NCBI RefSeq assembly: GCF_034140825.1
Contig: NC_089042.1
Span: forward strand, 27,030,501 to 27,094,500
Direction of reading: 5' to 3'
From: Oryza sativa Japonica Group
Lineage: Eukaryota > Streptophyta > Magnoliopsida > Poales > Poaceae
Length of the DNA stretch: 64,000 bases
Position numbers and translations under genes: made by a program
In this document: piece by piece, positions 11,988 through 23,656 of the stretch
Layout of the letters: each line of letters begins with the position of its first letter
Numbering within the stretch: position 1 is the first letter of the stretch
Notes under the pieces: generated by a model
Told to the model about the DNA's origin: nothing
Seen by the model: the letters and a program-made list of their open reading frames with translations, nothing else
Databases searched by the model: none

Positions 11988-12073
11988 CTTCATTCTAAAA
12001 TAAGTTAACATGTTTAGATCTATCAAATTAGGTTGTCACATTTTTATTAATATTGACTTATTTTGAAACGGAG
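11988..12073. mobile_element. Stowaway-like MITE
   Basis: An 86-bp element with ends CTTCATTCTAAAATAAGTTAA and TTGACTTATTTTGAAACGGAG, flanked by TA on both sides. It is slightly decayed from the CTCCCTCCG consensus. Confidence 0.6.
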
Positions 12074-13688
12074 TAAGTGGTTGAGCCAGAAACACTGAAT
12101 TTTATTTGATATGAGTCAACAGTAGTAATCTTTTAAAATTTTACAAAAGCTAAAGTAAATGTAGTGTGATTTTTACATGGCTTGGGAAGAGACGAGTTCC
12201 TTTTTCGTTGCTCCCTATTTCGTCCTGTCTATGTTGAATAGAATTGTGATGGTTTGGTGGGATGATCAGGTGGGATGGTGTACAGTGTACTAGGACGCGG
12301 TGTGTTGTGCCGTTTGTTAGAGCTAGCTGCATTCGGTAGTCATCATCATGTTTTTAATAGTGAAATTTATTCTGGCTTTTGCCTTAAAAGAAACTGTAAC
12401 CAAGGAATCAAGGAATAGACATCATGTATTGGTGTGTTTTTCCTATAGTTTTGTATTTTTTTTATTATATTAATATGGAACTTCGCACTATTTGATATGG
12501 TCTCCAAGCTCACTTCTTTGAGAGGCATTCGCTCAGTCATGACCTCGCTCCGGTCTGATTTGTCCTCGGATCTGATCTCGAGCAAGTGCTTGGGCAAGTC
12601 CATTTCCCTAGTCGAATTCAAAAATACATACCTAATCTTAGCTTCTAAACCTAAGATCAAGATATACAAACCTACACGTTAGAAAAAGGACATGGGATCG
12701 GGATATTTCACGGTGTTCAGTTTCCTCCATCTTTCTTCAAAGAAACCCTTCATTGAGTCAAGTCGAAACCCTCCAACTTAACTCAATTCCGTTCGTTCAA
12801 AAGCAAGCAAAAAAAAAACTTGATTCCAGGTTTTGAAAACTTGAAGAAAACCCTAATTAACATCATGGTGCGGAACTGCACCGTTTTAAAAAATAGTGAA
12901 ATGAATCATGCCTTTTTTTAGAAAGAGACTGAGCTTATCCTAAGGTTTATTCATGTAACGTGTACGGAACAATAGAACACTCACGCATGTGCACGTTAAA
13001 TAGCGCGTGTACTGACGTTAGAAATAAAATAGATGGTAAAACATATTAAAGTCTGATGAAGATAGGAGGAATTTAATGTGTAACTAATTCCAGTACTTGT
13101 CGCCCACTGGAATATAATGCCCGGGGAAATAAAAATCTGAGCTGAGACCGATAATAACACGTACTACTACAACTTGCAAGGATCTATTGACGATTGATCT
13201 CTGGATGCAACGCATCGTCCGGGGAGGAGATGAGCTGAACAAGATAAGATGTGTGTGTGTTGTGAGGGCATCATATCCTTATCTCTCCAGCATGTCGTAA
13301 CAGTGTCTAATCTGGACTCGATCATCACTTGTTGATTAATCTATGATAGTTAATAACGAGTTTTCTGGCTAGCTATATAACATGGTGCTCATTTTTTTTA
13401 ATTATTTAATATTAGATCATTTCCTAATATTCGCATATAGGATCATTAATAATCATCTGTGCCTGCCCTGCTAGAGCGGTTAAACAAAAATCAAGCTAGG
13501 CAGGCACCCTGAGGCCTGAGTTTCTGCTAGCTGCACACACCCATATGTTAGTGCATGTATTATATATCCGCATAGATATAATGGGTACCAATATCTTTAC
13601 TATGGCGTGTCTAAGATTTTTGTTTGATTTGTTTTCAATTGCAACCCTACGCCAACAAATCAAAATTATCCTTATCATTGTTACTGTA

Positions 13689-13758
13689 CTCCCTCCGTTC
13701 CAAAAATATAGCAATCTAGAATGGGATGAGACCCATCTATATTTTGGGATGGAGAGAG
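13689..13758. mobile_element. Stowaway MITE
   Basis: A 70-bp element, very short for the family, beginning CTCCCTCCGTTCCAAAAATA and ending TATTTTGGGATGGAGAGAG. TA flanks both ends. The arms pair almost completely, leaving a small loop. Confidence 0.7.
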
Positions 13759-14461
13759 TATCAAATATGAATTTTTGCACTCTCAAACAGTGGCGGAGTT
13801 AGAAAATCTACACACATAAGATTAAACTAATTGGAGTTCAAATATTTTTAGAAACTGCATGGTATTTTCAAGATTACATACAATGGGGATCATGCATGGA
13901 GCCAAGCATAGGGCTCAAGCCCTAGCTGCCCGTGCATGTTTCTGCCCCTGTTCTCAAACGGCACTCAACCAAAATTTGCAATGCTACTGAATTTTGGTAA
14001 CAATAAAACATATCAGAAAACCGTCAAAAAAAATAAAACATATCAAAATTGGCATTGCTAAACGATGGTAGATTGAAAGAGCGACAAAATGAGCAAGTCC
14101 TTAAGGTGTCTTAAAAAATGTCAATCACTTTTCTTATTGCATAATCACTACGGTTCTCATAGCTCCTTCGTAGATTAAGCAAAAAAAACTATTCTAACTT
14201 ACATTTTTTTAAAGAAAAACATAACCACATGAAATATATTTTCATTTCATAAAATATTACAAAATTGTATGTAGGAAAATTTAAACTCGACTAAAAATAA
14301 AGTAAAACCATATAATACAATAACTTTGTAGTTAAAAACGTAAAATTACACATTGCATATCATGTAATTTTAGGCTTAGAATTGTGCAGTTTTTAGGTAA
14401 CTGAATTTCACAAATTTTCAGCCACCTAAAATCTAGCAATATCTCCTTTTACTTTTTTTTA

Positions 14462-14794
14462 CTAGAAAAAATACCCGTGCGTTGCAACGGATGAAGTCTA
14501 TTTTAATCTTATTATTGTTATATGGTTTAGTTAAGATGAAATTCATATTGTGTGAGTTCGCTTGGATATATATATTTTTTGAAAATCATGAGATGCAGTT
14601 AGGAGTCCAACCGTCTCAAGTTAGCACAGATTTCTTATATGGTTCCTTCTATATTACCAAAAGTGAACAATCTTAAAAAACGACTCAAATACGGATATGT
14701 ATTTCTAAAAGCAAATGAACTTATAAATCGACCCATACACGGATGACGTACCAAAATACCAGAAAAACATATTCAATTTTTATAATAGTAGAGA
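14462..14794 (-). mobile_element. Short non-autonomous Helitron
   Basis: Read on the minus strand the 333-bp element starts TCTCTACTATTATAAAAATT and ends in CCGTTGCAACGCACGGG followed by TATTTTTTCTAG. The host bases are A before the 5' TC and T after the 3' CTAG, as for Helitron insertion between A and T. The GC-rich CCGTTGC...ACGGG stretch forms the short hairpin expected a few bases before the 3' end. No helicase is encoded, so it would depend on another element. Confidence 0.75.
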
Positions 14795-15502
14795 TATTAG
14801 GGCTATCAACCGGTAGCAACATGCAGCCGCAAACATAGTTGTTCTTCCAATATTTCTAGATAATATAGTAAATACTAGTCTGGCCTCTATATCCCTCAAC
14901 GATGCACATGGCCAGTGTCATTGGGAATGTACTATCTCTATCTCTAAATATGATTATATCTAACTATGCCTCTAAATGAGACTCCATCTTATTATATAAA
15001 AAAAACTTGAGACTCCATCTTAGAATTTAAGTTTCTAAATAACTGTTCCTTTGACATTTGTTTTTATAGGGGCTGTGCATTTTGACTTGTACGGCTGTCA
15101 TTATCTTGACATAATAGTACTGGTTAACTGTTTGTGTGACCCTATGTGCGCTATCAAGGTCGTATGCATGGTCTAGATTGACCGTACAGGGCTAATTGTC
15201 TTGACTAGTTGTCAACTTGCCTCGCTAAACTTTGACTTGAAAGCAAGTACCCGTTCAAATGGTCAAATCCTTGCTGCCATTGATCTAATCTACGGAGTAC
15301 TACTACTACTACTACCATAATGGATTAATGGCACTGCATGATGCATATTTGAAGTTAAGTTGATTATATTATGTTTTTCTTCTTCTTACAAACGAATAAG
15401 ATACATATTTGCAGCCCATAACGTTTATTAATTAAAAAATTATTTTAAAAGTAAAATATTTATGTATGTATTATGAGGACTTAAGACAATGCTAAAAAAA
15501 CA

Positions 15503-15716
15503 CTTCCTCTGTTTTAAAATAAATTCATTTTCACTCATCTCACACGTACGGACATACCAATAAAAAACAAAAAGACTATAATACATCTACTTCATGAAAT
15601 TTCCACGATACTATATTTCGCATTTTATCTACTTTTAATATAATTATTTCTTACTTTCACAAACTCCGATGTAATAATTACTTAAAAATGAACATATTTT
15701 GGTACAACTGGAATGA
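15503..15716. mobile_element. Decayed Stowaway-like MITE
   Basis: The left arm (CTTCCTCTGTTTTAAAATAAATTCATTTT) and the right arm (AAAAATGAACATATTTTGGTACAAC) match the usual Stowaway arms with many changes. Both outer ends are degraded. Confidence 0.4.
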
Positions 15717-15874
15717 ACTAAAAAAAAACTTATTACAAGACGAAGGAAGCAAACTATAATTTTTTTTAAAAAAAATCATAATTAACTCTAACATTAAGAT
15801 TTACAGAAAGTTAAAGAGCAAACAATAGAGCACTTGGCTTGCTGATAAGCAGCCAAGCAGAATTTACAAAAACA

Positions 15875-16010
15875 TCGAGGGTGGGGTTACCGCCAACTCA
15901 CAGTTCGGCTGTTACCGTGAAAAACGCACGATTACAACGAGGTATACCGTGATTTAAAAACCGAGAAGGTTACCACACGTGATAACAACGCAATAACCGT
16001 ATGGTTTTGT
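15875..16010. repeat. GGTTACCG-rich repeat fragment
   Basis: Contains repeated GGTTACC/GTTACCG/GGTATACCGTG words in both orientations. A longer stretch of the same kind lies at 31140-31360. It looks like a fragment of a dispersed rice repeat; the family is not identified. Confidence 0.45.
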
Positions 16011-16426
16011 AAACCTTGCTAGTAAGTACTCTCTTGATTATGGAATATAAAGGATATTAACAAAATTCGGAGGTGGCAATAGAGAATTACTGTTTGCACG
16101 GTCCAAGAATTAAGAGAAGATGAAATGAATCACGTCAAACTCGTCAAGAGCAAGAGGAGGGATGAAAGAAACCATGGAGAGCATATCATCGGAGGATTGG
16201 ATCGGATCAGATCCCTTTTGCGCACCACTCGCCTTTTTTTCCCCTTCTTTTTGACAAACTCTCTCTCCTTCAATCCTCACCGTCCAATCCGACGGATCCA
16301 ACGGCCCAGATCACTCCTCCCATCGAGGACCACGTACCCATCACCACAAATATGATAAAACCCAGGGACTAAAACGCAACATCGCGACGATCTTTTCTAC
16401 CGTCGTCGTCGCCAGCCATCGAGTCG

Positions 16427-19400
16427 ATGGTCTTTATGCGATTCCGCCCCCGGATTTTCTCCCCTTCGCTTTTCGGCCCCTCTAAACCCAGAACCCCAAC
16501 CCTAGCCGCCTCCCCACCCGCCGCCGCCGCCGCTCGCCGCCGGATCGTCTCGATGGCCTCCTCGACGACGACGTCGGAGGACGCGCTGCGCCGGGCGCTG
16601 GCGGAGAGGCAGGCGGCCGTGGACGCGCAGGCGGAGGCGGTGCGGGCGCTCAAGGCGGCGGGGGCAGCTGCGGCCAAGGCCGAGGTGGATGCCGCGGTCG
16701 AGGCGCTCAAGGCGCTCAAGGTGGAGGCCGGCGCCGCCGCGCGGAGGCTGCAGGCGGCCGTCGGGGCTTCCGGCGGCGGAGGCGGGGCCGCGCGGGAGGA
16801 GATGCGGCAGGCGGTGGTGAACACGCTGGAGAGGAAGCTGTTCTACATCCCTTCCTTCAAGATCTACCGCGGCGTCGCCGGGCTGTACGACTACGGCCCG
16901 CCGGGATGCGCCGTCAAGGCCAACGTGCTCGCCTTCTGGAGGCAGGTCAGGCCGCGAGCGGAGCCATCTCACAAATATTACCTGTTGTTGTTCACGCTTG
17001 TTCAGTTCATTCGTTGGGGATTAAATGTATCCGAAGTTTGTTTAGATTAATTAGATAGTACTCCGTAGCACCAATCTAGTTTGAAATATTTCGTTGTGAT
17101 AAAATCATAAAAATGTAACTTATGCCAGTGAATGTGTACTAACTTATTCACTTAATCTCACAAACATGACTTGTTGTTCATGCTTGTTCAGTTCATTCGT
17201 TGAGGGTTAAATGTGTCTGCTCTTACAGCTCAATTGACGTGTTCAGGTTTGTTTAGATTAACTAGAGAGTACTCCGTAGCACTGATCTAGTCCGATATAT
17301 TTCGTTCTGATAAAAATGCAACTTATGCCAGTGAATGTGCACTACCAATAGGAGATTGTGACCTGAAAGTAGAATTATTTAGTTAACCATGTGACACTGT
17401 GTTCTTGATTGCTTTGTTTTGCAAGAATAGCTTTTATATGTTTGAAATTGCTTGTGTATTTGATAACTTTTTATTTTGATTTTACTTATGTTGGGTACTA
17501 AGATTTTAGTCACCAAATTCATTCTTTTCTTTTCAGCACTTCGTTTTGGAGGAGAACATGTTGGAGGTTGACTGCCCCTGTGTGACGCCTGAGGTTGTGT
17601 TGAAGGCATCGGGGCATGTCGAGAAGTTTACTGACCTCATGGTTAAGGATGAGAAGACAGGCACATGCTACCGTGCTGACCACCTGTTGAAAGATCACTG
17701 CAAGGAGAAGCTTGAGAAGGATCTCACCTTGTCCCCGGAGAAGGCAGCTGAATTGAAGCATGTTCTTGCTGTCCTGGATGACCTTTCAGCAGATGAACTT
17801 GGCGCAAAGATTAAGGAATATGGGATTGTTGCCCCTGATACTAAGAACCCGCTCTCTGATCCCTACCCGTTCAATCTTATGTTCCAGACATCCATCGGCC
17901 CTACCGGTCTTAATGTTGGGTAAGAATATCAATGTTCACTTTTTTTAACCCAAGAGATTAATGTTCACTGTTTAATTCTGTTGTTATGCTGATTGGCTGA
18001 ATGTGTTCAATTTTGTGTGAACAAACAGGTATATGAGACCAGAAACAGCACAGGGTATTTTTGTCAACTTCAAGGACTTGTACTATTACAACGGGCAAAA
18101 GCTCCCTTTCGCAGCAGCTCAAATCGGGCAAGCATTCCGTAATGAGGTCTGTGTTTTGATACATTTTGTCTTTGCGTTCTGCATTTCGATTATATGCTTG
18201 AAGGAGTCTAGACTTATTGACTATAGGTCTATAGCTAACTATGCTTAGGAAACTCTCCACTATGCCATGGTTTTTTAGAGGGTTCTTTCTTTTGTGTTAT
18301 ACTCACTGTTTCTATACCATGCAAATCAGATTTCTCCACGACAAGGTCTTCTACGTGTGCGTGAATTCACATTAGCCGAGATTGAGCACTTTGTGGATCC
18401 TGAGGATAAATCTCACCCAAAATTTGTTGATGTTGCTGATTTGGAGTTTTTGATGTTTCCAAGAGAGCTGCAACTTTCAGGGGAGTCAGCCAAGTTAGTG
18501 AAGCTTGGGGAAGCAGTTTCAAAGGTACATCGTCGCTGCCTTGCTGACCAATTTGCAGTTGTTGAATTTGACATGTTTCTCTTTTTTTGTATTAAGAGGT
18601 GTTACTTCTCCGAGCTGTCTTATTCAAAACTTCTATCTTGTTTCTACAGGGAACTGTTAATAATGAGACACTTGGTTACTTCATTGGGAGGGTCTATCTT
18701 TTCCTAACACGTTTGGGTATTGATAAAAACCGGCTACGCTTCAGGCAGCATCTACCTAATGAGATGGCCCATTATGCTGCTGACTGTTGGGATGCAGAGA
18801 TTGAGTGCTCTTACGGATGGATAGAATGTGTGGGCATTGCTGACAGATCTGCGTATGATTTGCGAGCTCATTCTGTAAGCCTACAACATCTCTTGAATAT
18901 TTTTGCACATATTATGTGTAGCTCTTTGGATATGCTGCACTTGGATTTTGAGTTCCTCATTGGTTATGTTGCATCAAGAGTTCATGTTGCTTGTTTCATA
19001 TGTAAAGTACACATGCTAACAATCATGTTATATTTACTGACCACTGTTTCGTGTTTTACTTTAGTACTAATGTTGATTGTGCTTACCTTGTTGCTGTTCT
19101 ACAGGACAAAAGTGGTGTTCCACTTGTTGCTCATGAAAAATTCTCAAAGCCTAGAGAGGTTGAGGTGAGTTAACTGTCATGTCTGATTCTTTGGTATTCT
19201 TCTGCAGGAGTCATTTTGTAACATATTAAATAATGTGTATTAGACTTGAGCTAATTTGCTTGCTGTTGCTACTACTTTCCATTGCAGAAACTTGTTATAG
19301 TGCCCTCAAAGAAAGACCTGGGGCTTGCTTTTAAGGGGAACCAAAAGATGGTGGTTGAAGCATTGGAGGTAACTTTTTTTTGGTGCCATTGTCTTTATTA

Positions 19401-20297
19401 TATTTCTTGCCAGTTTTCTTATTTCTACCAAAATGACAACTTTGTTTTATGGACTTCATGCTCGGTCTGACAGGCTATGAGTGAGAAAGAAGCAATGGAC
19501 ATGAAAGCTGCTCTTGAATCTAAGGGAGAAACAAATTTCCAAGTGTGTACTCTTGGAAAGGATGTGGTAATAACCAAGAAAATGGTATCGATCAGTATGG
19601 AAAAGAAGTTGGAACACCAACGAGTCTTCACCCCATCAGTCATTGAGCCTTCATTTGGCATTGGGAGGATAATCTACTGTCTATTTGAGCATTCCTTCTA
19701 CACAAGACCTAGCAAATCAGAAGAGGAACAACTGAATGTCTTCCGGTTCCCTCCTATTGTTGCTCCTATCAAATGCACTGTGTTCCCCCTGGTGAAGAAT
19801 CAGGAGTTTGACGACGCTGCGAAAGTTATTGATAAAGCATTAACAACAGCAGGCATCTCGCATATTATTGACACTACTGGTACGTATATAATATGAAAAT
19901 AGCTTCTCCCACTGTTGCTTGAAGATATTATTAACATCTAATTGACAATAAAGAAAAACATCTGAGTTAAAAATTATTACCATGTTGGGAAGTGTAATAT
20001 GCAAATTCATGCTAGTTTATGCATTACTCTATGAGCTTATGTATGTCATGTGCTTGTGCAGCCATTTCTATTGGGAGGAGGTATGCAAGGACAGATGAGA
20101 TCGGTGTTCCATTCGCGGTAACAGTTGACTCTGCGACAAGCGTGACAATCCGGGAGAGGGACAGCAAGGAGCAGATCCGAGTTGGCATCGATGAGGTGGC
20201 ATCAGTGGTGAAACAGCTGACAGATGGGCAAAGCACCTGGGCCGATGTTTCATTTAAGTATCCCAGCCATATTGGTCCCCAGGGTGATCAGGAGTGA
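16427..20297 (+). CDS. Glycyl-tRNA synthetase (alpha2 type)
   Basis: Class II enzyme that charges tRNA-Gly. Nine exons join in frame to 740 residues: 16427-16945, 17537-17919, 18029-18146, 18330-18524, 18650-18874, 19105-19164, 19288-19368, 19474-19879 and 20062-20297. A WHEP-like coiled domain (about residues 45-105, rich in Ala and Lys) precedes the catalytic core, where [16 protein letters not shown] and [14 protein letters not shown] (substrate pocket) are diagnostic of eukaryotic Gly[11 protein letters not shown] is class II motif 3. The C-terminal anticodon-binding domain starts near [12 protein letters not shown] second in-frame ATG is codon 43 (position 16553). The stretch before it is rich in Arg, Ser and Pro, without acidic residues, like a mitochondrial targeting peptide. 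The first start probably gives a mitochondrial form and the second a cytosolic one, as in Arabidopsis GlyRS-1. Confidence 0.95.
16968..17345. repeat. Tandem duplication in intron 1 of glycyl-tRNA synthetase
   Basis: Two units of about 189 bp (16968-17156 and 17157-17345). Shared phrases include GCTTGTTCAGTTCATTCGTTG, GTTTGTTTAGATTAA, GTACTCCGTAGCAC and AACTTATGCCAGTGAATGTG. The units have diverged by substitutions and small indels. Confidence 0.85.
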
Positions 20298-21146
20298 AAA
20301 TCCTGAACCCTGTTCCAAAGAAGCACCCCAAATGGCCGTTGATTGACTTGAGGAGAAATAGTTCTTCCTCGTTTCATGCAATCTGGCAAGAACAAAGTTT
20401 GTCATACACAAATATACAACTCTTGGACGCCCTTACATCTCTCCATTGTTCTTTTTGCTCTCTTTCAAAAGTTTCACCTGATTTACATGTTCACAATACA
20501 GAACATAGCATTTGATTTTCTGCTGAATTCGTCCTGTTAACTTGTAAGGTCGCACCAAGAATTGTTCACCTACCTTCAAAGTTCCAACAAACGAGCTGAA
20601 GCTTTGAGTTATTACTTTTCTTAGACTCTTAGTTTTTGTACTCAGATTGTCTTGTCTCTAGTATTGCTTAAGGATTAAGGTGAATCTTTTGACTGCCTAA
20701 CATGAGGAGAATTTGCACCCACTCCGTTGATTTCTCACTGTCGTGACATGAGAATTTCAGCAAGGAAGGCTGCTTAAGCCATACTCCCTCCATCTCAAAA
20801 TAACTGCAGCCATGGTTTTTTGCGCCCAGTTTTGACCGTTCGTCTTATTTGAAAGTATTTTAAAAAATTTTAAAAACACAAGTCACGAGTAAAGTACTAT
20901 TCATATTTTATCATCTCATAACAATAAAAATGCTAGTTATAAAATTTTTTCAAATAAGACAGACGACTAAAGTTGAACACGAAAACTTATGGCTGTTCTT
21001 ATTTTGGGATGGAGGTAGTATTGTTTTCGATTAGTCCAACTATAAAGGCTGCAATTTTCTCTTCCATTGCATTTTTAACCCCTACTACTTGCCGCACCTT
21101 GTGACCATTCCCGCCATAATCCTTGAACTGCTTGCTTGGTCTCACG
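20298..21146. other. 3' UTR and intergenic spacer
   Basis: Likely 3' UTR of the synthetase, then a Stowaway MITE (20784-21018), then about 130 bp before the DUF247 start codon. No gene seen. Confidence 0.7.
20784..21018. mobile_element. Stowaway MITE
   Basis: A 235-bp element with ends CTCCCTCCATCTCAAAATAA and TTATTTTGGGATGGAGGTAG, flanked by TA at 20782-20783 and 21019-21020. Internal phrases (TTTGACCGTTCGTCTTATT, AAATAAGACAGACGACTAAA) are those of the common 240-bp rice subfamily seen again at 50681 and 63714. Confidence 0.85.
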
Positions 21147-22631
21147 ATGGGTCCCACTGACTGGCCGGAGCCGGCCGCCGGCGACGAGAGCAGCGCCGTC
21201 GTGTCCGACACCGACGAACACTCCGAGGAGAGCTCAGCCGATGCCAACGCCGACGAGACGGCGACGCGCGTGCAGCGCCGGCTTGACGAGGGCGCGGACG
21301 CCGAGGCCGAGGAGATGGCGGCGCGCATGCAGCGGCGGGTGGAGGCGCTGCCGGGGAAGGCGCACGAGAGCGAGCCGTTCACCATCTTCCGCGTCGCCGG
21401 CCCGATGCGCGGCCGCAACCGCCACCTCTACGAGCCCCAGATGGTCTCCGTCGGCCCCTTCCACCGCGGCGCCGCCCGCCTCCGCGCCATGGAGGAGCAC
21501 AAGTGGCGCTACCTCCGCGACCTCCTCGCCCGCAACAACCCCGGCGGCGACGCGCCGCTCGCCGCCTACGCCCGCGCCGCCCGCGAGCTCGAGCCCGCGG
21601 CGCGCCGCCGCTACGCCGAGCCCGTCGCACTCCCGCCGCGGGAGTTCGCCGAGATGCTCCTCCTCGACGGCTGCTTCATCGTCGAGTTCTTCCTCAAGGG
21701 CGAGGACCGCGCCGCCGACGCGCTCGTCGACGCCGCGTGGGCGATGCAGAACGTGTACAACGACCTCTTCCTCCTCGAGAACCAGCTCCCCTTCTTCGTC
21801 GTCGAGCGCTTCTACGACATCGCCACCGGCGGCCTCGGCCGCGACTACCTCGTCACAAGCCTCCTCGCCAAGTACCTCACCATGGACACCCCTCAGGACG
21901 CCGCCACGGCGCGGCCGCCCGACGGCGAGATCCTCCACCTCCTCCACCTCTACTACCACTGGTTCTTGCCACCGGAGGAGAGGACGAGCGACAGCGGCGG
22001 CGGCGCCGCCGGCAAGGAGGAGGAGGAGGACGAGGCGTTCTGGGACGAGTGGCTGGCGAAGCCGATCCACGAGCGGGTGCCATGGCAGATGCCGCCGGCG
22101 ACGGAGCTGCAGGACGCCGGGGTGACGTTCCGGGCCAAGGCGTCGCCGCGCAGCCTCGTGGACGTCACGTTCGACCGGCGTGGCGGCGTGATGGAGATCC
22201 CGACGGCGGAGAACTACGCGAACCGCGCCATGCTCGCCAACCTGGTGGCGTACGAGCAGAGCCGGGGGCGGCGGGAGATGCAGCGGGTGGCGAGCTACGC
22301 GCTCCTCATGGCGTCGCTCGCCGACGGGCGGCGCGACGCGGAGGCGCTGCACCGCGCCGGGGTGCTCGCCGGGGGGGACGTGGACGAGGCGGCGGCGTTC
22401 TACGCGCACCTGTGCCCGCCGCCGGAGGCCGTGAACAACTGCTACGGCGAGGTGTACGGCGGCGTGAGGGAGTACTGCGGCCGGAGCTGGAACCGCCACC
22501 GCGCCGTGCTGGCGCACGACTACTTCAGCAACCCGTGGACGAGCATGTCCGCCGCCGCCGCCGTCCTCCTCCTCCTCCTCACCGTCGTCCAGACCGTCTA
22601 CACCGTTCTACCCTACTACCATCCCACCTAA
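21147..22631 (+). CDS. DUF247 (UPF0481) membrane-anchored protein
   Basis: Single exon, 494 residues, starting at the ATG at 21147. The DUF247 signature is clear. It begins with FTIFRVAGPMRGRNRHLYEPQ and SVGPFHRG, then EMLLLDGCFIVEFFL, NDLFLLENQLPFFVVERFY, EIPTAENYANRAMLANLVAYEQ and NPWTSMS. A hydrophobic C-terminal helix (about residues 468-488, AAAVLLLLLTVVQTVYTVL) fits a tail anchor. The family is plant-specific and its molecular role is mostly unknown; some grass members are self-incompatibility determinants at the ryegrass S and Z loci. Nothing here links this copy to that role. GC content is very high, which creates long meaningless open frames in the other five frames. Confidence 0.92.
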   Translation: MGPTDWPEPAAGDESSAVVSDTDEHSEESSADANADETATRVQRRLDEGADAEAEEMAARMQRRVEALPGKAHESEPFTIFRVAGPMRGRNRHLYEPQMVSVGPFHRGAARLRAMEEHKWRYLRDLLARNNPGGDAPLAAYARAARELEPAARRRYAEPVALPPREFAEMLLLDGCFIVEFFLKGEDRAADALVDAAWAMQNVYNDLFLLENQLPFFVVERFYDIATGGLGRDYLVTSLLAKYLTMDTPQDAATARPPDGEILHLLHLYYHWFLPPEERTSDSGGGAAGKEEEEDEAFWDEWLAKPIHERVPWQMPPATELQDAGVTFRAKASPRSLVDVTFDRRGGVMEIPTAENYANRAMLANLVAYEQSRGRREMQRVASYALLMASLADGRRDAEALHRAGVLAGGDVDEAAAFYAHLCPPPEAVNNCYGEVYGGVREYCGRSWNRHRAVLAHDYFSNPWTSMSAAAAVLLLLLTVVQTVYTVLPYYHPT

Positions 22632-22773
22632 TCACACACCTACTATTGCATGTATTGTATCGTATCGTACCTTTTTTTAATCCCATTCTTGGAAGAGATC
22701 ATTAGCGCATAATCCTACTCTGTAAAATAGTAGTAACATCTTTTTAATTGCACATGTACTCTTCCGTTACAAA

Positions 22774-22888
22774 GGCTCTGTTCGGCAGCCATACAAGCTG
22801 CGGCTGCTACATCACAAATTCACTGCAAGGTGCAAGCTGCAGCAATTCTCAACTACTGTAGCTTCAAAAAATACCAGCCGAACACATC
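22774..22888. mobile_element. Small inverted-repeat element, MITE-like
   Basis: About 115 bp with ends GGCTCTGTTCGGCAGCC and ATACCAGCCGAACACATCC, which pair imperfectly. It has internal GCAAGCTGCAGC-type words. The target duplication is not clear. Confidence 0.4.
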
Positions 22889-23656
22889 CAAAATACAAAA
22901 TATAAGAAATTTTAGATGAATAAGACACGTTCTTTAGAATGGAGAGAGTAGTAGATTAGCAACCAAATTTTACTAAGGCAGTAGCTATATTATTTTTAGT
23001 ACAACTATAAAGGTTGATGGGTAGCACAAGCCCAAAACCTGATTATTGTTATACCCATGGCATTTCACCGAATATCTGGTAGTTATAAGGCTATTCTCAA
23101 CCCAATGACTAGAATAATGTCCATAGCATTAAATAAGCTGACACCTAAGATGAAAGATGATGTAACAAGTAAATAAATGAGGAAATATAAGGACATCAGG
23201 TTTTACATGAGATATAGTTTCTACACAATATTTAAGACATCATGTTAAATAAATAGCATAAAATTTAAGTATGGAAAAATGGTGTTTGCATTGAAAGAAT
23301 AGTGTCTAGTATTGTAGACTGGTGAGGGCGAGTTAGAGCAAATAATCCAATACTTCTTGGGCGTCACCTTGGATTGCACGTTCTCAAGTCCCAACCAAGA
23401 ACGTCTTTGGGATTTGTGTATCCACAATTCTACTGCCGTCTTGAGAGACTAACATATCAGCTTTCATTTTGTAGTCTACCTCCACATGTCTCAACTTGGC
23501 CCCTCCATCCGCCTTGACATCATATCCAACTCACTTGCTATGGCAGCTTGCTTGGTGATGTATCTAGGCCTCTTCCTAGGAATTGCAATGCTATACCAAC
23601 AGTGAGATGAGCATACGAAGCTCTGATACCATATTGTTAGCAAACTAATTTACTAA

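Larger units (their letters stand above)
11254..16426. other. 5.2 kb gene-free interval rich in small transposons
   Basis: Between the ERF gene and glycyl-tRNA synthetase. It holds the MITEs and Helitron listed separately. An open frame on the minus strand (12367-12669) is charged and unlike any family I know. The last 300 bp, which is pyrimidine-rich with AAACCCAG and CCTAGCCG-like motifs, is probably the synthetase promoter. Otherwise I see AT-rich filler. Confidence 0.6.

Noticed and set aside
12367-12669. Charged 100-codon minus-strand frame
   Set aside because: No recognisable domain, promoter or splice context, and the surroundings are AT-rich intergenic sequence. I could not support it as a gene.
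21234-22517. 427-codon open frame on the minus strand across the DUF247 gene
   Set aside because: It is an antisense by-product of very high GC at third codon positions; it has no domain, while the plus-strand frame has clear DUF247 motifs.
21503-22705. 400-codon Arg/Pro-rich plus-strand frame inside the DUF247 gene
   Set aside because: Low-complexity shadow frame produced by GC-rich codons; no homology pattern.
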